Assembly: GCF_002224645.1 (NCBI RefSeq)
Contig: NZ_CP022121.1
Coordinates: 2,424,501-2,488,500, forward strand
From: Dehalobacterium formicoaceticum
GTDB lineage: Bacteria; Bacillota; Dehalobacteriia; Dehalobacteriales; Dehalobacteriaceae
Direction of reading: 5' to 3'
DNA: 64,000 bases
Shown here: one piece after another, positions 15,237-24,379 of the stretch
Numbering within the stretch: position 1 is the stretch's first letter
Layout of the letters: each line of letters begins with the position of its first letter
The notes under the pieces: model-generated
The model's database searches: none
Told to the model about the DNA's origin: nothing
Seen by the model: only the letters and a program-made list of their open reading frames with translations
Made by a program: the position numbers and the translations under genes

Positions 15237-16718
15237 ATGGAAAGAGATTTCTTTAGCAGTAACACCGTTTTACGAGAAATATTTGACCATTTAAGTGATG
15301 CTGTTTATTTTGTTGATCACCAGGGTATCATCCTCTACATGAACAAAGCAGCGGAAAAACTGGATGGTTATACATTGCAACAGGCGGAAGGTCATACGGT
15401 CACAGAACTATACGGTCTGGATACTGTGCAAAGCCCTCTGCTCCGTGTGACTGCCAGCAAAGAACCCCTCTATGACCATACTTTACGCTATGACGTTAAT
15501 AACAGGGAAGTTTACAAGATTTGCAATACTTTTCCTATTGAATTTCCGGACGGCACTTGGGGAGCTTTTTCCATTCAAAAAGATGTTACCAAGTTAAAGG
15601 AAACTATTGAAAAAAACATTGAATTACAAAAAAAGTTTTTTAAATATCATGACGAAACACCAGTCAAGGGAGAAAAAGAGGGAAAGCTTTTTACATTTAA
15701 TGATATTATCGGTAATCACCCCTTGCTGCAAGAATGTAAGAATCTGGCGTATAATGCGGCCCAAAGTGACGCACCTATTTTCTTGTGCGGGCGCACGGGG
15801 ACAGGTAAAGAACTGTTTGCCCAAAGTATTCACTCGGCCAGCAAAAGAAAAAATGAGACATTTTTGGCAATAAACTGTGCCGCTATTCCTGAAACCCTGC
15901 TGGAAGGATTACTCTTTGGAACGGAAAAGGGTGTTTTTACCGGTGCGATAGAACGAAAGGGTCTCTTTGAGCAGGCGGACGGAGGCACCTTGTTTTTGGA
16001 TGAAATTAATTCGATGCCCCTATCGTCCCAATCCAAGCTGCTCCGGGTGATCGAAGATAAGTATGTTACACCCTTGGGCAGTAAAGAAAAAATTAAAATC
16101 AACACCAGAATTATCAGTAGCTGCAATGTATTTCCCAGGGAGGCGATAAAAAAACAGCAGATCCGGGAAGATTTATTCTATCGCCTGGCCGTGATCAATA
16201 TTTTGATTCCTTCATTGGAAGAAAGAAAAAGCGATGTTTTTCTTCTGGCCAATCATTTTATCTCCCAGTATAACGCCAAGTATGGTAAGAAGGTTCAGTC
16301 CATGGATGATGAAGTGACAAACTTCATTATGGATTATCCTTGGCCGGGCAATGTACGCCAATTGAAATACAGTATTGAATGTGCCATGAATTTGGTTAAT
16401 GATGATGAAGTTACGATTAAGAAACAACATTTACCCTTCTATTTGAAAGAGGGTTTAGAATACGGCCATGATTCCCTTACGTTGTCCAACTTGGATTTAC
16501 CGGCGGGGAAGCTTAATCCACCCATTACTGCCCCGGAAATGCCTAAAGATAATGCATCGGGGGAGGTTAATATTTTGTCCTCCATCCGGCAAAATGAGAA
16601 GGAAAAAATCATCGCCGCATTAATCAAAAATCAAGGTCACATCACGAATAGCGCTCAAGAATTGGGTGTGTCCCGACAGACGCTGGTTTACCGCATGAAA
16701 AAATATGGTATTAAATAA
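15237..16718 (+). CDS. PAS-containing sigma-54 enhancer-binding activator
   Basis: 493 residues. An N-terminal PAS domain (about 10-125) is the likely ligand sensor. The AAA+ domain (about 150-390) has Walker A GRTGTGKE, the sigma-54 contact loop in the variant form GVFTGA, Walker B GGTLFLDEI and the arginine-finger region REDLFYRLAV. A Fis-type helix-turn-helix lies at the C-terminus (GHITNSAQELGVSRQTLVYR). It needs sigma-54 RNA polymerase; a good -24/-12 promoter lies 232 bp downstream of its stop, in front of the grd operon, its probable target. ATG chosen with GGGGGTG upstream. There is no receiver domain, so control is probably by a small molecule. Confidence 0.95.
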   Translation: MERDFFSSNTVLREIFDHLSDAVYFVDHQGIILYMNKAAEKLDGYTLQQAEGHTVTELYGLDTVQSPLLRVTASKEPLYDHTLRYDVNNREVYKICNTFPIEFPDGTWGAFSIQKDVTKLKETIEKNIELQKKFFKYHDETPVKGEKEGKLFTFNDIIGNHPLLQECKNLAYNAAQSDAPIFLCGRTGTGKELFAQSIHSASKRKNETFLAINCAAIPETLLEGLLFGTEKGVFTGAIERKGLFEQADGGTLFLDEINSMPLSSQSKLLRVIEDKYVTPLGSKEKIKINTRIISSCNVFPREAIKKQQIREDLFYRLAVINILIPSLEERKSDVFLLANHFISQYNAKYGKKVQSMDDEVTNFIMDYPWPGNVRQLKYSIECAMNLVNDDEVTIKKQHLPFYLKEGLEYGHDSLTLSNLDLPAGKLNPPITAPEMPKDNASGEVNILSSIRQNEKEKIIAALIKNQGHITNSAQELGVSRQTLVYRMKKYGIK

Positions 16719-16750
16719 GAAACAAAAAATATTCAGGATATGATGATGAT

Positions 16751-16786
16751 AAGCCCACCGTACAAGGTGGGCTTGTTTTCTTTTTC
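16751..16786 (+). terminator. Terminator after sigma-54 activator
   Basis: AAGCCCACC/GGTGGGCTT hairpin followed by a T-rich tract. Confidence 0.88.
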
Positions 16787-16949
16787 ACAATATGCATCAA
16801 AACCTACCTTATTTTGCTTTTTGCATTAATTTTTATAATCGTTAAGTAATCATCCCTCAGGAACTTTGTACTATTTGGAACATTTATTTTTCTAGTGTTA
16901 CCTGCCTTTAACAGCTATAATTCCAAAAATAATTTTATCATCCAACAAC

Positions 16950-16966
16950 TTGGCATAACTTTTGCT
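16950..16966 (+). promoter_or_regulatory. Sigma-54 (-24/-12) promoter of the grd operon
   Basis: TTGGCATAACTTTTGCT: GG and GC elements ten bases apart, close to the TGGCAC-N5-TTGC consensus, 69 bp before the first grd start codon. The region 16787-16949 upstream would hold the activator sites; I could not define one clearly. Confidence 0.85.
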
Positions 16967-17034
16967 AATATAATAACTTTAGATTTTCAGTAAAGAATAA
17001 CTTTAGTTTTTCATTAAAGAAAGGAGTGTTAAAT

Positions 17035-18360
17035 TTGAAACTCGAAATAGGAAATTTCTATGTGAAGGATATTGTTTTTGGGGAAAAGACCTCTTATAAG
17101 AGCGGTATCCTGACCATCGATAAAAAAGAAGCTTTGGACTTTATCTGTCAGGACGAGCATATCACAGAAGCCGAACTTTATATCGCTAAACCGGGAGACA
17201 AAATTCGTATGTGCCCGGTAAAGGAAGCAATTGAACCCCGGGTAAGGTTAAATTGCGGTCCCCTCTTTCCGGGATTTACCGGAGAATTAATGCCTGTAGG
17301 AGAAGGAAAGACCCATGCACTTAAAGACTGCTGTGTCACTGTCGTGGGCAAACACTGGGGTGGATTCCAGGATGGCTTCATCGATATGAGCGGTGAAGGA
17401 GCAAAATACACCTACTACTCCCAGTTGATAAATATTGTGTTGGTAGCTGATACTGATGAGGATTTTGAAAAGCATGAGCAGCAGAAGAAAAACAAGGCGT
17501 TAAGACTGGCAGGCCACAAACTGGCTGAGTTTATCGCTTCATGTGTGCAAGATTTGGTGCCGGAAGAGACGGAAGTTTATCAGTTGGATCCTGTTTTAAA
17601 CAGGGATCCGGAAGTAATGAAGCTGCCCAAGGTGGTACTGGTGCTTCAGCCTCAGTCTCAGATGGAAGAAAGCGGATACAATGACCTGCTTTATGGCTGG
17701 GACACCAATCACATGGTACCCACATTTATGCATCCAAATGAAGTGCTGGATGGCTCGATTATTTCAGGAAGCTTTATGCCCTGTTCTTCCAAGTGGTCCA
17801 CCTATGACTTTCAGAACTTTCCTGTAATTAAGAGGCTGTATCAAGAACATGGCAAGACATTAAACTTCTTAGGGGTCATCATGTCAAATCTTAATGTCGC
17901 CCTGGAACAAAAAGAAAGATCTGCTCTCTTTGTGGCCCAGATCGCAAAATCCCTGGGCGCCGACGGGGCGATTGTTGCGGAAGAAGGCTATGGAAATCCG
18001 GATGCCGACTTTGTGGCATGCATCGTAGCTCTGGAGGATGCAGGAGTTAAAACCGTGGGTATCACCAACGAGTGTACCGGAAGAGACGGAGCATCACAAC
18101 CTCTGGTCACAATGGACGAAAAACTTACTGCCATCGTTTCCTGTGGTAATGTATCAGAAATAATTGAACTTCCTCCCATGGAGACAGTGTTAGGAGAATT
18201 GGAAGCTCTGGGCAGAGACGGTTGTTCCGGCGGCTGGTCAACAGACGAAATCCTGGGACCATCCGTCAGAGAAGACGGTTCTGTGATTATGGAAAACAAC
18301 GCGATGTTCTGTGGTGATCAGGTTGTAGGATGGTCCCCCAAGACCGTCAAAGCATTTTAA
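17035..18360 (+). CDS. Glycine/sarcosine/betaine reductase protein B, alpha/beta proprotein (GrdE/GrdG/GrdI family)
   Basis: 441 residues from the TTG at 17035, placed eight bases after AAGGAG; this gives the family start MKLEIGNFYVKDIVFGEKTS. It belongs to the substrate-binding component of the selenoprotein reductase that converts glycine, sarcosine or betaine to acetyl phosphate. The family is made as a proprotein cleaved at a Cys to form a pyruvoyl cofactor; the conserved region NECTGRDGASQPLVTMD followed by AIVSCGNVSE is present. Which of the three substrates applies cannot be decided from sequence alone. First gene of the operon behind the sigma-54 promoter, 13 bp before the next gene. 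No grdC or grdD is in the window. Confidence 0.9.
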   Translation: MKLEIGNFYVKDIVFGEKTSYKSGILTIDKKEALDFICQDEHITEAELYIAKPGDKIRMCPVKEAIEPRVRLNCGPLFPGFTGELMPVGEGKTHALKDCCVTVVGKHWGGFQDGFIDMSGEGAKYTYYSQLINIVLVADTDEDFEKHEQQKKNKALRLAGHKLAEFIASCVQDLVPEETEVYQLDPVLNRDPEVMKLPKVVLVLQPQSQMEESGYNDLLYGWDTNHMVPTFMHPNEVLDGSIISGSFMPCSSKWSTYDFQNFPVIKRLYQEHGKTLNFLGVIMSNLNVALEQKERSALFVAQIAKSLGADGAIVAEEGYGNPDADFVACIVALEDAGVKTVGITNECTGRDGASQPLVTMDEKLTAIVSCGNVSEIIELPPMETVLGELEALGRDGCSGGWSTDEILGPSVREDGSVIMENNAMFCGDQVVGWSPKTVKAF

Positions 18361-18373
18361 GGAGGTGTAAGCT

Positions 18374-19684
18374 ATGGCAAAAGCAATATTATATATCAAC
18401 CAGTTTTTTGGCCAGATCGGCGGGGAAGACAAAGCTGATATTGCGCCTATGATCCAGGAAGGCTTGGTTGGACCGGCCAACGAGCTTGTAAAACATTTGG
18501 ACGCAGATGTTACCCATACGATCATCTGCGGTGATAACTATATGGGGTCCAATACCGAAGATGCGGTTAATACCATCTTAGAGTTTCTTAAGGACAAGGA
18601 AATGGATATCTTTTTAGCCGGTCCTGCTTTTCAGGCCGGAAGATATGGCAGCGCTTGCGGTCACATCTGTAAAGCCGTAAAAGAAAAATTTAACATCCCG
18701 GTGGTCACATCGATGCACGAAGAGAACCCTGGGGTAGAGATGTTCCAGAAGGATATGTATATCATGAGGGGCGGCAAGAGTGCCGCCAAAATGAGAGAAG
18801 ACATCAAAAATATGGCCCGCCTTGGCAACAAACTCTTAAAAGGCGAGGCTATTCTGGAAGCTGCCCTGGAAGGATATTATCCCAGAGGCATCAGACACCA
18901 AGTGTGGCTGGATGACAAAAAACCGGCTGCCGACAGAGTTGTAGAAATGCTGATCAAAAAATTGAATGGCGAACCCTATGAAACGGAATTACCGATTCCT
19001 AAAATGGATCGGGTACCGATTGCTCCTCCTATCGCAGATTTAAGTAAAGCTAATATTGCCCTGATCACAAGCGGCGGTATTGTTCCCGTGGACAATCCGG
19101 ACAGAATCCAATCAGCCTCTGCTACCAGGTGGGGCCGATACAACATTGAAGGCTTGGATGATCTAAAGAGCGGCGTATACAAAACTGTTCATGCCGGATT
19201 TGACCCGGCTGCAGCAGATGCAGATCCGGATGTAATTACTCCGGTAGATGCTCTGAGGGCTTATGAAAAGGAAGGAAAGATCGGTAAGCTGCATAATTTC
19301 TTCTATTCCACGGTAGGTACCGGCACAACACAGGCAGAAGCAGCAAGAATGGCCCAAGAGATGATACCCTATCTAAGAGAAGATCATGTGGACGGTATTA
19401 TTCTCACCTCCACCTGAGGCACCTGTACACGTTGCGGTGCAACGATGGTAAAAGAGTTAGAACGGGCAGGATTCCCTGTGGTCCAAATGGCTAATTTGAT
19501 TCCGGTGGCGACAACTGTAGGTTCCAACAGAATAGTACCCACCATTTCCATCCCCTATCCTTTGGGCGACCCGGGGACAGATAAAAAGGAACAATGGAAA
19601 CTTCGTTATCACCGGGTAGGCGTTGCCCTGGATTCATTAACGCAAGATGTACAAGAACAAACTGTGTTCAAAGTTAAAATATAA
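18374..19684 (+). CDS. Glycine/sarcosine/betaine reductase protein B, selenoprotein subunit (GrdB/GrdF/GrdH family)
   Basis: 436 residues when the in-frame TGA at 19415-19417 is read as selenocysteine (U348). The sequence around it is ILTST-U-GTCTRCGATMVKEL, the family active site, and the frame continues to 19684. Both halves match the family and the length is as expected. The selenocysteine attacks the substrate bound as a Schiff base on the pyruvoyl subunit and passes a carboxymethyl group to GrdA. GGAGG lies upstream. A SECIS-like hairpin follows the UGA. Automatic annotation would wrongly split this gene at 19417. Confidence 0.95.
19418..19443 (+). promoter_or_regulatory. Bacterial SECIS-like hairpin
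   Basis: GCACC (19419) pairs with GGTGC (19436-19440) just downstream of the UGA codon, at the position needed for SelB-directed selenocysteine insertion. Confidence 0.7.
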
Positions 19685-19770
19685 ATTATTTTCGTTAATT
19701 AACTATATTTAACTATATATGACTGCTTCCGTAATGAGTAAAATTTTAGAATATGAAAGGGGTAAACACC

Positions 19771-20214
19771 ATGCTAAAAGGCAAAAAAGTGGCAGTAATT
19801 GGTGACCGGGACGGCATCCCCGGGCCTGCCATGGAAGAATGTTTGAAATCAGCCGGGGCAGAAGTAGTATTCTCCACTACTGAATGCTTTGTCTGAACAG
19901 CGGCAGGCGCAATGGACCTGGAAAACCAATCCAGGATCAAAGATTTGGCAGAGAAATACGGAAAAGAAGATTTAATAGTTGTTCTGGGCGGGGCTGAAGC
20001 AGAGGCTTCCGGTCTTGCCGCCGAAACCGTATCTGTCGGTGATCCTACTTTTGCCGGTCCATTATCCGGAGTCTCGTTGGGACTCAAAGCTTATCATATT
20101 TTTGAACTTAAAGATGAAATTGATCCAGCTGTTTATGACGAACAAATCAGCATGATGGAAATGGTTCTTGATGTAGACGAAATTATGAACGAAGTTAAGA
20201 CATATCGAAAGTAA
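19771..20214 (+). CDS. grdA: Glycine reductase selenoprotein A
   Basis: 147 residues with the in-frame TGA at 19894-19896 read as selenocysteine. The redox motif is C39-F-V-U42 followed by [11 protein letters not shown], the hallmark of GrdA. This small carrier accepts the carboxymethyl group from protein B as a selenoether and delivers it to protein C, being re-reduced by thioredoxin. GAAAGGGG precedes the ATG. An alternative reading starting at the internal ATG after the UGA (19912) is a truncated artefact. It is the last gene of the operon; the terminator is at 20246-20309. Confidence 0.97.
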
Positions 20215-20245
20215 GTCTTATATTTATCATGGCGCCATAAAAATT

Positions 20246-20309
20246 GAAGACTGTCAGAGCAAAAACTTTAAAGATCCTGAGTTTTTGCCCGGCAGTCTTC
20301 TTTTTTTTT
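20246..20309 (+). terminator. Terminator after grdA; same sequence family as 35118-35175
   Basis: GAAGACTG...GCAAAAAC pairs with GTTTTTGC...CAGTCTTC, followed by nine T. The arms and even the CCTGA loop bases recur at 35118-35175. Confidence 0.9.
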
Positions 20310-20324
20310 AAAAGCTTATGGTTA

Positions 20325-20482
20325 AACAGGAAACTAAATATTGTTGATATTATTAGGGGAAAATATGCTATACTAAAAAAAATAAAATTATCGTAAGGGA
20401 CATTATGTGACGAAAACAGCGCAGCAGGAGCTGCGTATTTTTTAGTCAATCATGATTATAGTCAAATAGGGAGGTTTGTTTA
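20325..20482 (+). promoter_or_regulatory. Conserved leader A (promoter plus structured 5-prime UTR) of the CoA-transferase operon
   Basis: Homologous to 24380-24525. Shared blocks are GGAAACTAAATATTGTT, an extended -10 ATATGCTATACT, GACGAAAACA, CGCAG...CTGC and TTTTAGTCAATCAT. The transcribed part folds as one long hairpin (TGAC, AAAA, GCGCAGC, loop AGGA, GCTGCGT, TTTT, GTCA). GGGAGG then leads to the TTG start. I recognise no known riboswitch. Confidence 0.7.
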
Positions 20483-21493
20483 TTGTTCTGGAGTGGACTT
20501 TCACCTGATGACGCCAGAGAATTCCTGGCGAACAAAGACAAGTCAAAAAGAGATAAAAGGATGACCTTGACTGAGGCGGTAAAAACTTTTGTCAAAGACG
20601 GAGATACCTTGGGTATCGGGGGATTTGTCAACAGTCGCCAACCAGTAGCCATTATCCACGAAATCATCCGGCAGGGAGGATGCAACCTAACCTTAAATTT
20701 TCATTCCGCCGGATTAGCCCCGGAGCTTTTAGCCGGTGCGATGGCCCTTAATCCTTCTCATGTTTCAATAAAGCGCATGGAATTTGCTTATTTTGCTCAT
20801 GAATTTGCCGGAATATCATCCATGTTTCGCTATCTGGCCGAAAAGGGTTTAACGGAACTTGAAGACTGGAGCAATTATAATATGTCCGCCCGTTTTAAGG
20901 CCGGGTCAATCGGACTTCCTTTCATGCCTGTCCGGAGCCCATTAGGCAGTGACGTCATGGCCGGTAACCGGTCCAAAACCATGGATTGTCCTTTTACCGG
21001 CCGTCCCATTGGTCTTGTACCGGCAGCTCATCCCAATGTGGGATTAATCCATGTACAGGAGGCGGATATCTATGGGAATTGCCGCATTAATGGACAAACC
21101 TTTACCTGCCCGGAAATTGCCATGGCCTCTGCTCATACCATTATCACCTGTGAAAAGCTGGTGGATCACGAAATAATAACGGCTAATCCCACCCAAACCA
21201 GTATCCCTTTCTTTGCCGTGGATGCGGTCGTGGAAATTCCTTTTGGTGCTTTCCCCGGTATGTGTCATGATCATTATTATTTCGGGCAGACACATATTGC
21301 CGATTTTAAAATGAAAACGGAAGCTTTTCGTCAAGGGGACGCCAGGGGACTGGAAGATTATTACCATAAATATATCTTTGATGTCACTGATTTTGACGGA
21401 TTTATCAGCCAGATTCCTTATCAAGAGCTGAAATACAGCCGGCAGGCAGAAGGACGATCCCTGGACCTGCAAAAGTTTTTGGAAGTATATTGA
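20483..21493 (+). CDS. CoA-transferase family I, subunit A (glutaconate CoA-transferase-like)
   Basis: 336 residues starting at TTG after GGGAGG. The N-terminal extension precedes MTLTEAVKTFVKDGDTLGIG GF; conserved family stretches are LGLPF-type GLPFMPV, AHPNVGLIHVQEADIYGNCR and TIITCEKLVDHEII. The length and pattern match the A subunit of glutaconate-type CoA-transferases. It works as a heterodimer or tetramer with the next gene, moving CoA between a carboxylic acid and acetyl- or another acyl-CoA. The substrate is not clear: no hydroxyglutarate-pathway genes are nearby. Shares its leader type with the xanthine-dehydrogenase-like operon. Confidence 0.85.
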   Translation: MFWSGLSPDDAREFLANKDKSKRDKRMTLTEAVKTFVKDGDTLGIGGFVNSRQPVAIIHEIIRQGGCNLTLNFHSAGLAPELLAGAMALNPSHVSIKRMEFAYFAHEFAGISSMFRYLAEKGLTELEDWSNYNMSARFKAGSIGLPFMPVRSPLGSDVMAGNRSKTMDCPFTGRPIGLVPAAHPNVGLIHVQEADIYGNCRINGQTFTCPEIAMASAHTIITCEKLVDHEIITANPTQTSIPFFAVDAVVEIPFGAFPGMCHDHYYFGQTHIADFKMKTEAFRQGDARGLEDYYHKYIFDVTDFDGFISQIPYQELKYSRQAEGRSLDLQKFLEVY

Positions 21494-21511
21494 GAAGGGG
21501 AGGGATGAATT

Positions 21512-22321
21512 TTGAAACAATACGCCGCAGATTATACTCCTCAGGAAATGCTGGTGGCGGCCGGTTCCCGCCAACTAGAGGACAATAAGGTGATCTTTGC
21601 CGGAACAGGACTGCCGATGGTGGGCATTACCCTGGCTCAATTAACCCATGCACCGGGCATTATACCTGTATTTGAAGCCGGAGCGGTGGGGTCTTCCCTA
21701 ACGAGAGGCCTTCCTTTATCAGTGGGTGATTCCAGAACCAGCTGCAAAGCTCATTATATGCAAGGTTTGAGTTCGGCTTTTGAACTCACCCAAAGGGGTT
21801 TTATTGATATCGGTTTTATCGGCGGGGCGGAGATTGATCCTTATGGCAATCTTAATTCTACGATGATGGGGTGTTTTCCTGAAGAATACCAAAAGCCCAA
21901 GGTAAGGCTGCCGGGGAGCGGAGGTGCCGGTGATATGGCATGCTCCTGCACTAATACCATCATCATTATGGCCCATGAACCACGCCGCTTTGCCCCCAGG
22001 TTGAATTACTATACCAGTATGGGTTATTTTGACGGAAAACCCGGAGCACGAAAAGCGGCCGGCTTGCAGGGAAATGGCCCGGCCCGGGTAATCACGACCA
22101 AAGCATTGATGGGCTTTGATGAGGAAACAAAACGCATGAAGATTCTCGCCACCATGCCGGGGGAAACCGTGGCCAGTGTCCAGGATATGACAGGTTTTCC
22201 TCTTTTGGTGGATGATAATGTCTATGAATTTGAACCGCCTACCGTGGAAGAGATCGGTTTAATACGGGAAGTAATTGATCCCTTAGGTTATTTTGTTAAA
22301 AAAACATTAAAGAGTAGCTGA
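21512..22321 (+). CDS. CoA-transferase family I, subunit B (glutaconate CoA-transferase-like)
   Basis: 269 residues from the TTG at 21512 (GGGGAGGGA upstream), 18 bp after subunit A. The catalytic Glu is E55 in IIPVFEAGAVGS, the residue that forms the glutamyl-CoA thioester in this family. LPLSVGDSR and PGSGGAGDMACSCTNTIIIM (oxyanion-hole type SGGA) follow. Partner of the preceding gene. The length agrees with GctB-type subunits. Confidence 0.88.
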   Translation: MKQYAADYTPQEMLVAAGSRQLEDNKVIFAGTGLPMVGITLAQLTHAPGIIPVFEAGAVGSSLTRGLPLSVGDSRTSCKAHYMQGLSSAFELTQRGFIDIGFIGGAEIDPYGNLNSTMMGCFPEEYQKPKVRLPGSGGAGDMACSCTNTIIIMAHEPRRFAPRLNYYTSMGYFDGKPGARKAAGLQGNGPARVITTKALMGFDEETKRMKILATMPGETVASVQDMTGFPLLVDDNVYEFEPPTVEEIGLIREVIDPLGYFVKKTLKSS

Positions 22322-22357
22322 AAAGTATGACCGCTCATGGAAGGGAGATTTAATGAA

Positions 22358-22984
22358 ATGAGAATTAGAATGAGAATTAGAAATAAAATTAATAGGCATT
22401 TTTTAATGATATTTTGTGTCATGCTGCTGCTTTCGTCTGGCTGTGCTCAAAAAGAAGAAAATATTACCTTTCGTGGGGTAATAGAAGATATTACTGAAAA
22501 CAGTATCCTGGTAACTGTTACCGGGGATAGTACCGATTTTGATAAAGCCAGTGTCGATATTTCCCATGCAGAACGTAAAGTTCAACTTTCGGTGGGTCAA
22601 GGGGTTGAGATAACGATCTTACCTGAAATTCGCGAAAGTTATCCCGTTCAGGTTACAGGAATAGAGATTCGTCCTATTAATCAAAAAATTTCCGCCCAAG
22701 AGGCCAAAGCCATGATCGATGGGGAAGAGGAAGTCATTATTCTTGATGTGCGTACTCGTAGTGAGTACCAGGCAGGGCATATTGAAGGTTCTGTGCTTTT
22801 GCCAAATACCGAAATCAAGGAAAAGGCTGCTCAGGTGCTCCCGGATCAAAACGCAAAAATCCTTATCTACTGCCGCAGCGGCAACAGAAGTGCCCAAGCG
22901 GCAAAACTTCTGCTGGAAATGGGCTATACCAATGTTTATGACTTTGGCGGCATTATTGATTGGCCATACGGGATTGTTCAATAA
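22358..22984 (+). CDS. Rhodanese-domain lipoprotein
   Basis: 208 residues from the ATG at 22358 (GGGAG ten bases upstream; an ATG at 22337 also opens the frame without a binding site). Signal peptide with lipobox LLSSGC, a small beta-rich domain (about 35-105), then a rhodanese domain (about 110-205) with the active-site loop YCRSGNRSAQAA (catalytic Cys present). It is probably an extracytoplasmic sulfurtransferase or persulfide-binding protein anchored to the membrane. The N-terminus MRIRMRIRNK comes from a short tandem duplication. 36 bp after the CoA-transferase B gene and possibly cotranscribed. Confidence 0.88.
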   Translation: MRIRMRIRNKINRHFLMIFCVMLLLSSGCAQKEENITFRGVIEDITENSILVTVTGDSTDFDKASVDISHAERKVQLSVGQGVEITILPEIRESYPVQVTGIEIRPINQKISAQEAKAMIDGEEEVIILDVRTRSEYQAGHIEGSVLLPNTEIKEKAAQVLPDQNAKILIYCRSGNRSAQAAKLLLEMGYTNVYDFGGIIDWPYGIVQ

Positions 22985-23128
22985 GTTAAATGCCTGGAAA
23001 TCTTTTAATACCAATTATCCAACTGCTTTCGTCAAGAAACTGGGATATTAGTCTATGCTGCTAAACAAAAATTTGATATAGTATTAATTATTATCCGATT
23101 AGATTCGAGAAAGAAAAGGAGATATTTT

Positions 23129-24079
23129 ATGGAAAGAAATATATTAGGGGCAACGGGAATGGAAGTATCGCCCCTTTGCTTTGGGGCATTGCCTTTGGGA
23201 CCATTACAGAAGAATCTTCCCTTACCCGAAGGAGCTGCTTTAATCCGCAAGGGATTGGAGCAGGGAATTAATTTTATTGATACGGCAGAAAGCTATTTTA
23301 CTTATCCATACATTAAAGAGGCATTGACCGGCTTTACCGGGGAAGTAATTATCTCATCTAAATCGATGGCGACAACTTACGAAGATATGGAAAAGGCTGT
23401 TTTTGATGGATTGTCTGCTTTAGAAAGAAGCTATTTTGATATTTTTCACCTTCATGCCGCCCGCACCAAAAGGACTGTTTTTGAAGAACGCGGGGGAGCT
23501 TTTCAATGTTTAAAGGATCTGAAGAAAAAAGGTGTCATCCGCGCCATCGGCATTGCCACTCATGCAATTGAGGTGGTAGAAGGAGCAGCGGAAGAAAAGG
23601 ATATTGATGTGGTTTTCCCCCTGATTAACCAAGCCGGACTGGGTATTGTGGGAGGTACTAAGGAGGAGATGATCCGCGCCATTACCCAGGCTCATCAAAA
23701 AGGGAAAGGGCTTTTTGCGATGAAAGCTTTGGCAGGAGGTAATTTGATTGATCAAGTGAAGGAATCTTATGATTTTGTCCTGGGAATTCCTGGGATCAGT
23801 TCAGTTGCCGTAGGAATGGTGGAAGAAAGGGAATTGGAGATCAATGTAAAATTGTTTAATCATGAAGAGGTTATCTTGGATCCAATTGACCAGGTTAAGG
23901 CGAAGAAAAGGTTATGGATCTTTAAGGATGGCTGTATTGGTTGCGGCGCTTGTGTGGATGCCTGCCCCAACAATGCTTTAATGTTAAAGGATGATAAAGC
24001 TGAAGTCGATACAGAGCGTTGTATTTTGTGCGGTTATTGCAGTCCTCATTGCCCTCAGTTTGCCATACGGCTGTTTTAG
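23129..24079 (+). CDS. Aldo/keto reductase with C-terminal 2[4Fe-4S] ferredoxin domain
   Basis: 316 residues. The aldo/keto reductase barrel occupies about 1-250 (INFIDTAESYFTYPYIKEAL, GVIRAIGIATH, ISSVAVGM). The C-terminus has two 4Fe-4S motifs, CIGCGACVDACPNNA and CILCGYCSPHCPQFA. These fusions are common in anaerobes; the substrate is unknown and the electron donor is probably ferredoxin or NAD(P)H. AAAAGGAG precedes the ATG. A terminator at 24138-24168 ends the unit. Confidence 0.93.
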   Translation: MERNILGATGMEVSPLCFGALPLGPLQKNLPLPEGAALIRKGLEQGINFIDTAESYFTYPYIKEALTGFTGEVIISSKSMATTYEDMEKAVFDGLSALERSYFDIFHLHAARTKRTVFEERGGAFQCLKDLKKKGVIRAIGIATHAIEVVEGAAEEKDIDVVFPLINQAGLGIVGGTKEEMIRAITQAHQKGKGLFAMKALAGGNLIDQVKESYDFVLGIPGISSVAVGMVEERELEINVKLFNHEEVILDPIDQVKAKKRLWIFKDGCIGCGACVDACPNNALMLKDDKAEVDTERCILCGYCSPHCPQFAIRLF

Positions 24080-24137
24080 ACAAAGGGATTAAAGAAAAAA
24101 CAGAACCATATAATATTGATAATATTTATTTATGAAT

Positions 24138-24168
24138 AAAAGGCCTTTCCAAAATGGAGAGGCTTTTT
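24138..24168 (+). terminator. Terminator after aldo/keto reductase
   Basis: GCCTTTCC/GGAGAGGC hairpin (one G-T pair) followed by TTTTT. Confidence 0.82.
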
Positions 24169-24170
24169 AC

Positions 24171-24347
24171 GCTGAGGTGAGAGTGATCGCACGGAAAGCT
24201 CATGCCGGGTGCGATTATCTGCCGACAAGCGGAGATGTGAATAATGATGGTCAGGTGAACATTCTGGATGTTGTCATGACAATCAATTTCTTGTTGGAGA
24301 AAAATACGCCAAATGAAGCCGAGTTTATTGATAAAAAATATCATTGA
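24171..24347 (+). pseudogene. Orphan dockerin-type-I module fragment
   Basis: An open frame to the stop at 24345 encodes GDVNNDGQVNILDVVMTINF-LLEKN, a dockerin calcium-binding repeat (Asp/Asn ligands spaced as in an EF-hand loop). Only one and a half repeats exist, with no signal peptide and no catalytic domain. The frame can be extended to an ATG at 24132 only through the terminator of the previous gene. Most likely the tail of a lost extracellular enzyme. Confidence 0.65.
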
Positions 24348-24379
24348 CAGAAAACAATAAATAAAAACTTATTGTTAAT

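Noticed and set aside
19445-19684. Separate small gene starting at an ATG after the TGA at 19417
   Set aside because: It is the C-terminal part of the GrdB-type selenoprotein; the TGA is selenocysteine.
19912-20214. Separate 100-codon gene downstream of the TGA at 19896
   Set aside because: It is the rest of grdA; CFV-U and the following [11 protein letters not shown] are canonical.
20400-20460. Leader hairpin as a guanidine-II (mini-ykkC), THF or preQ1 riboswitch
   Set aside because: It lacks the paired ACGR-loop hairpins of guanidine-II and the conserved blocks of the other classes as I know them.
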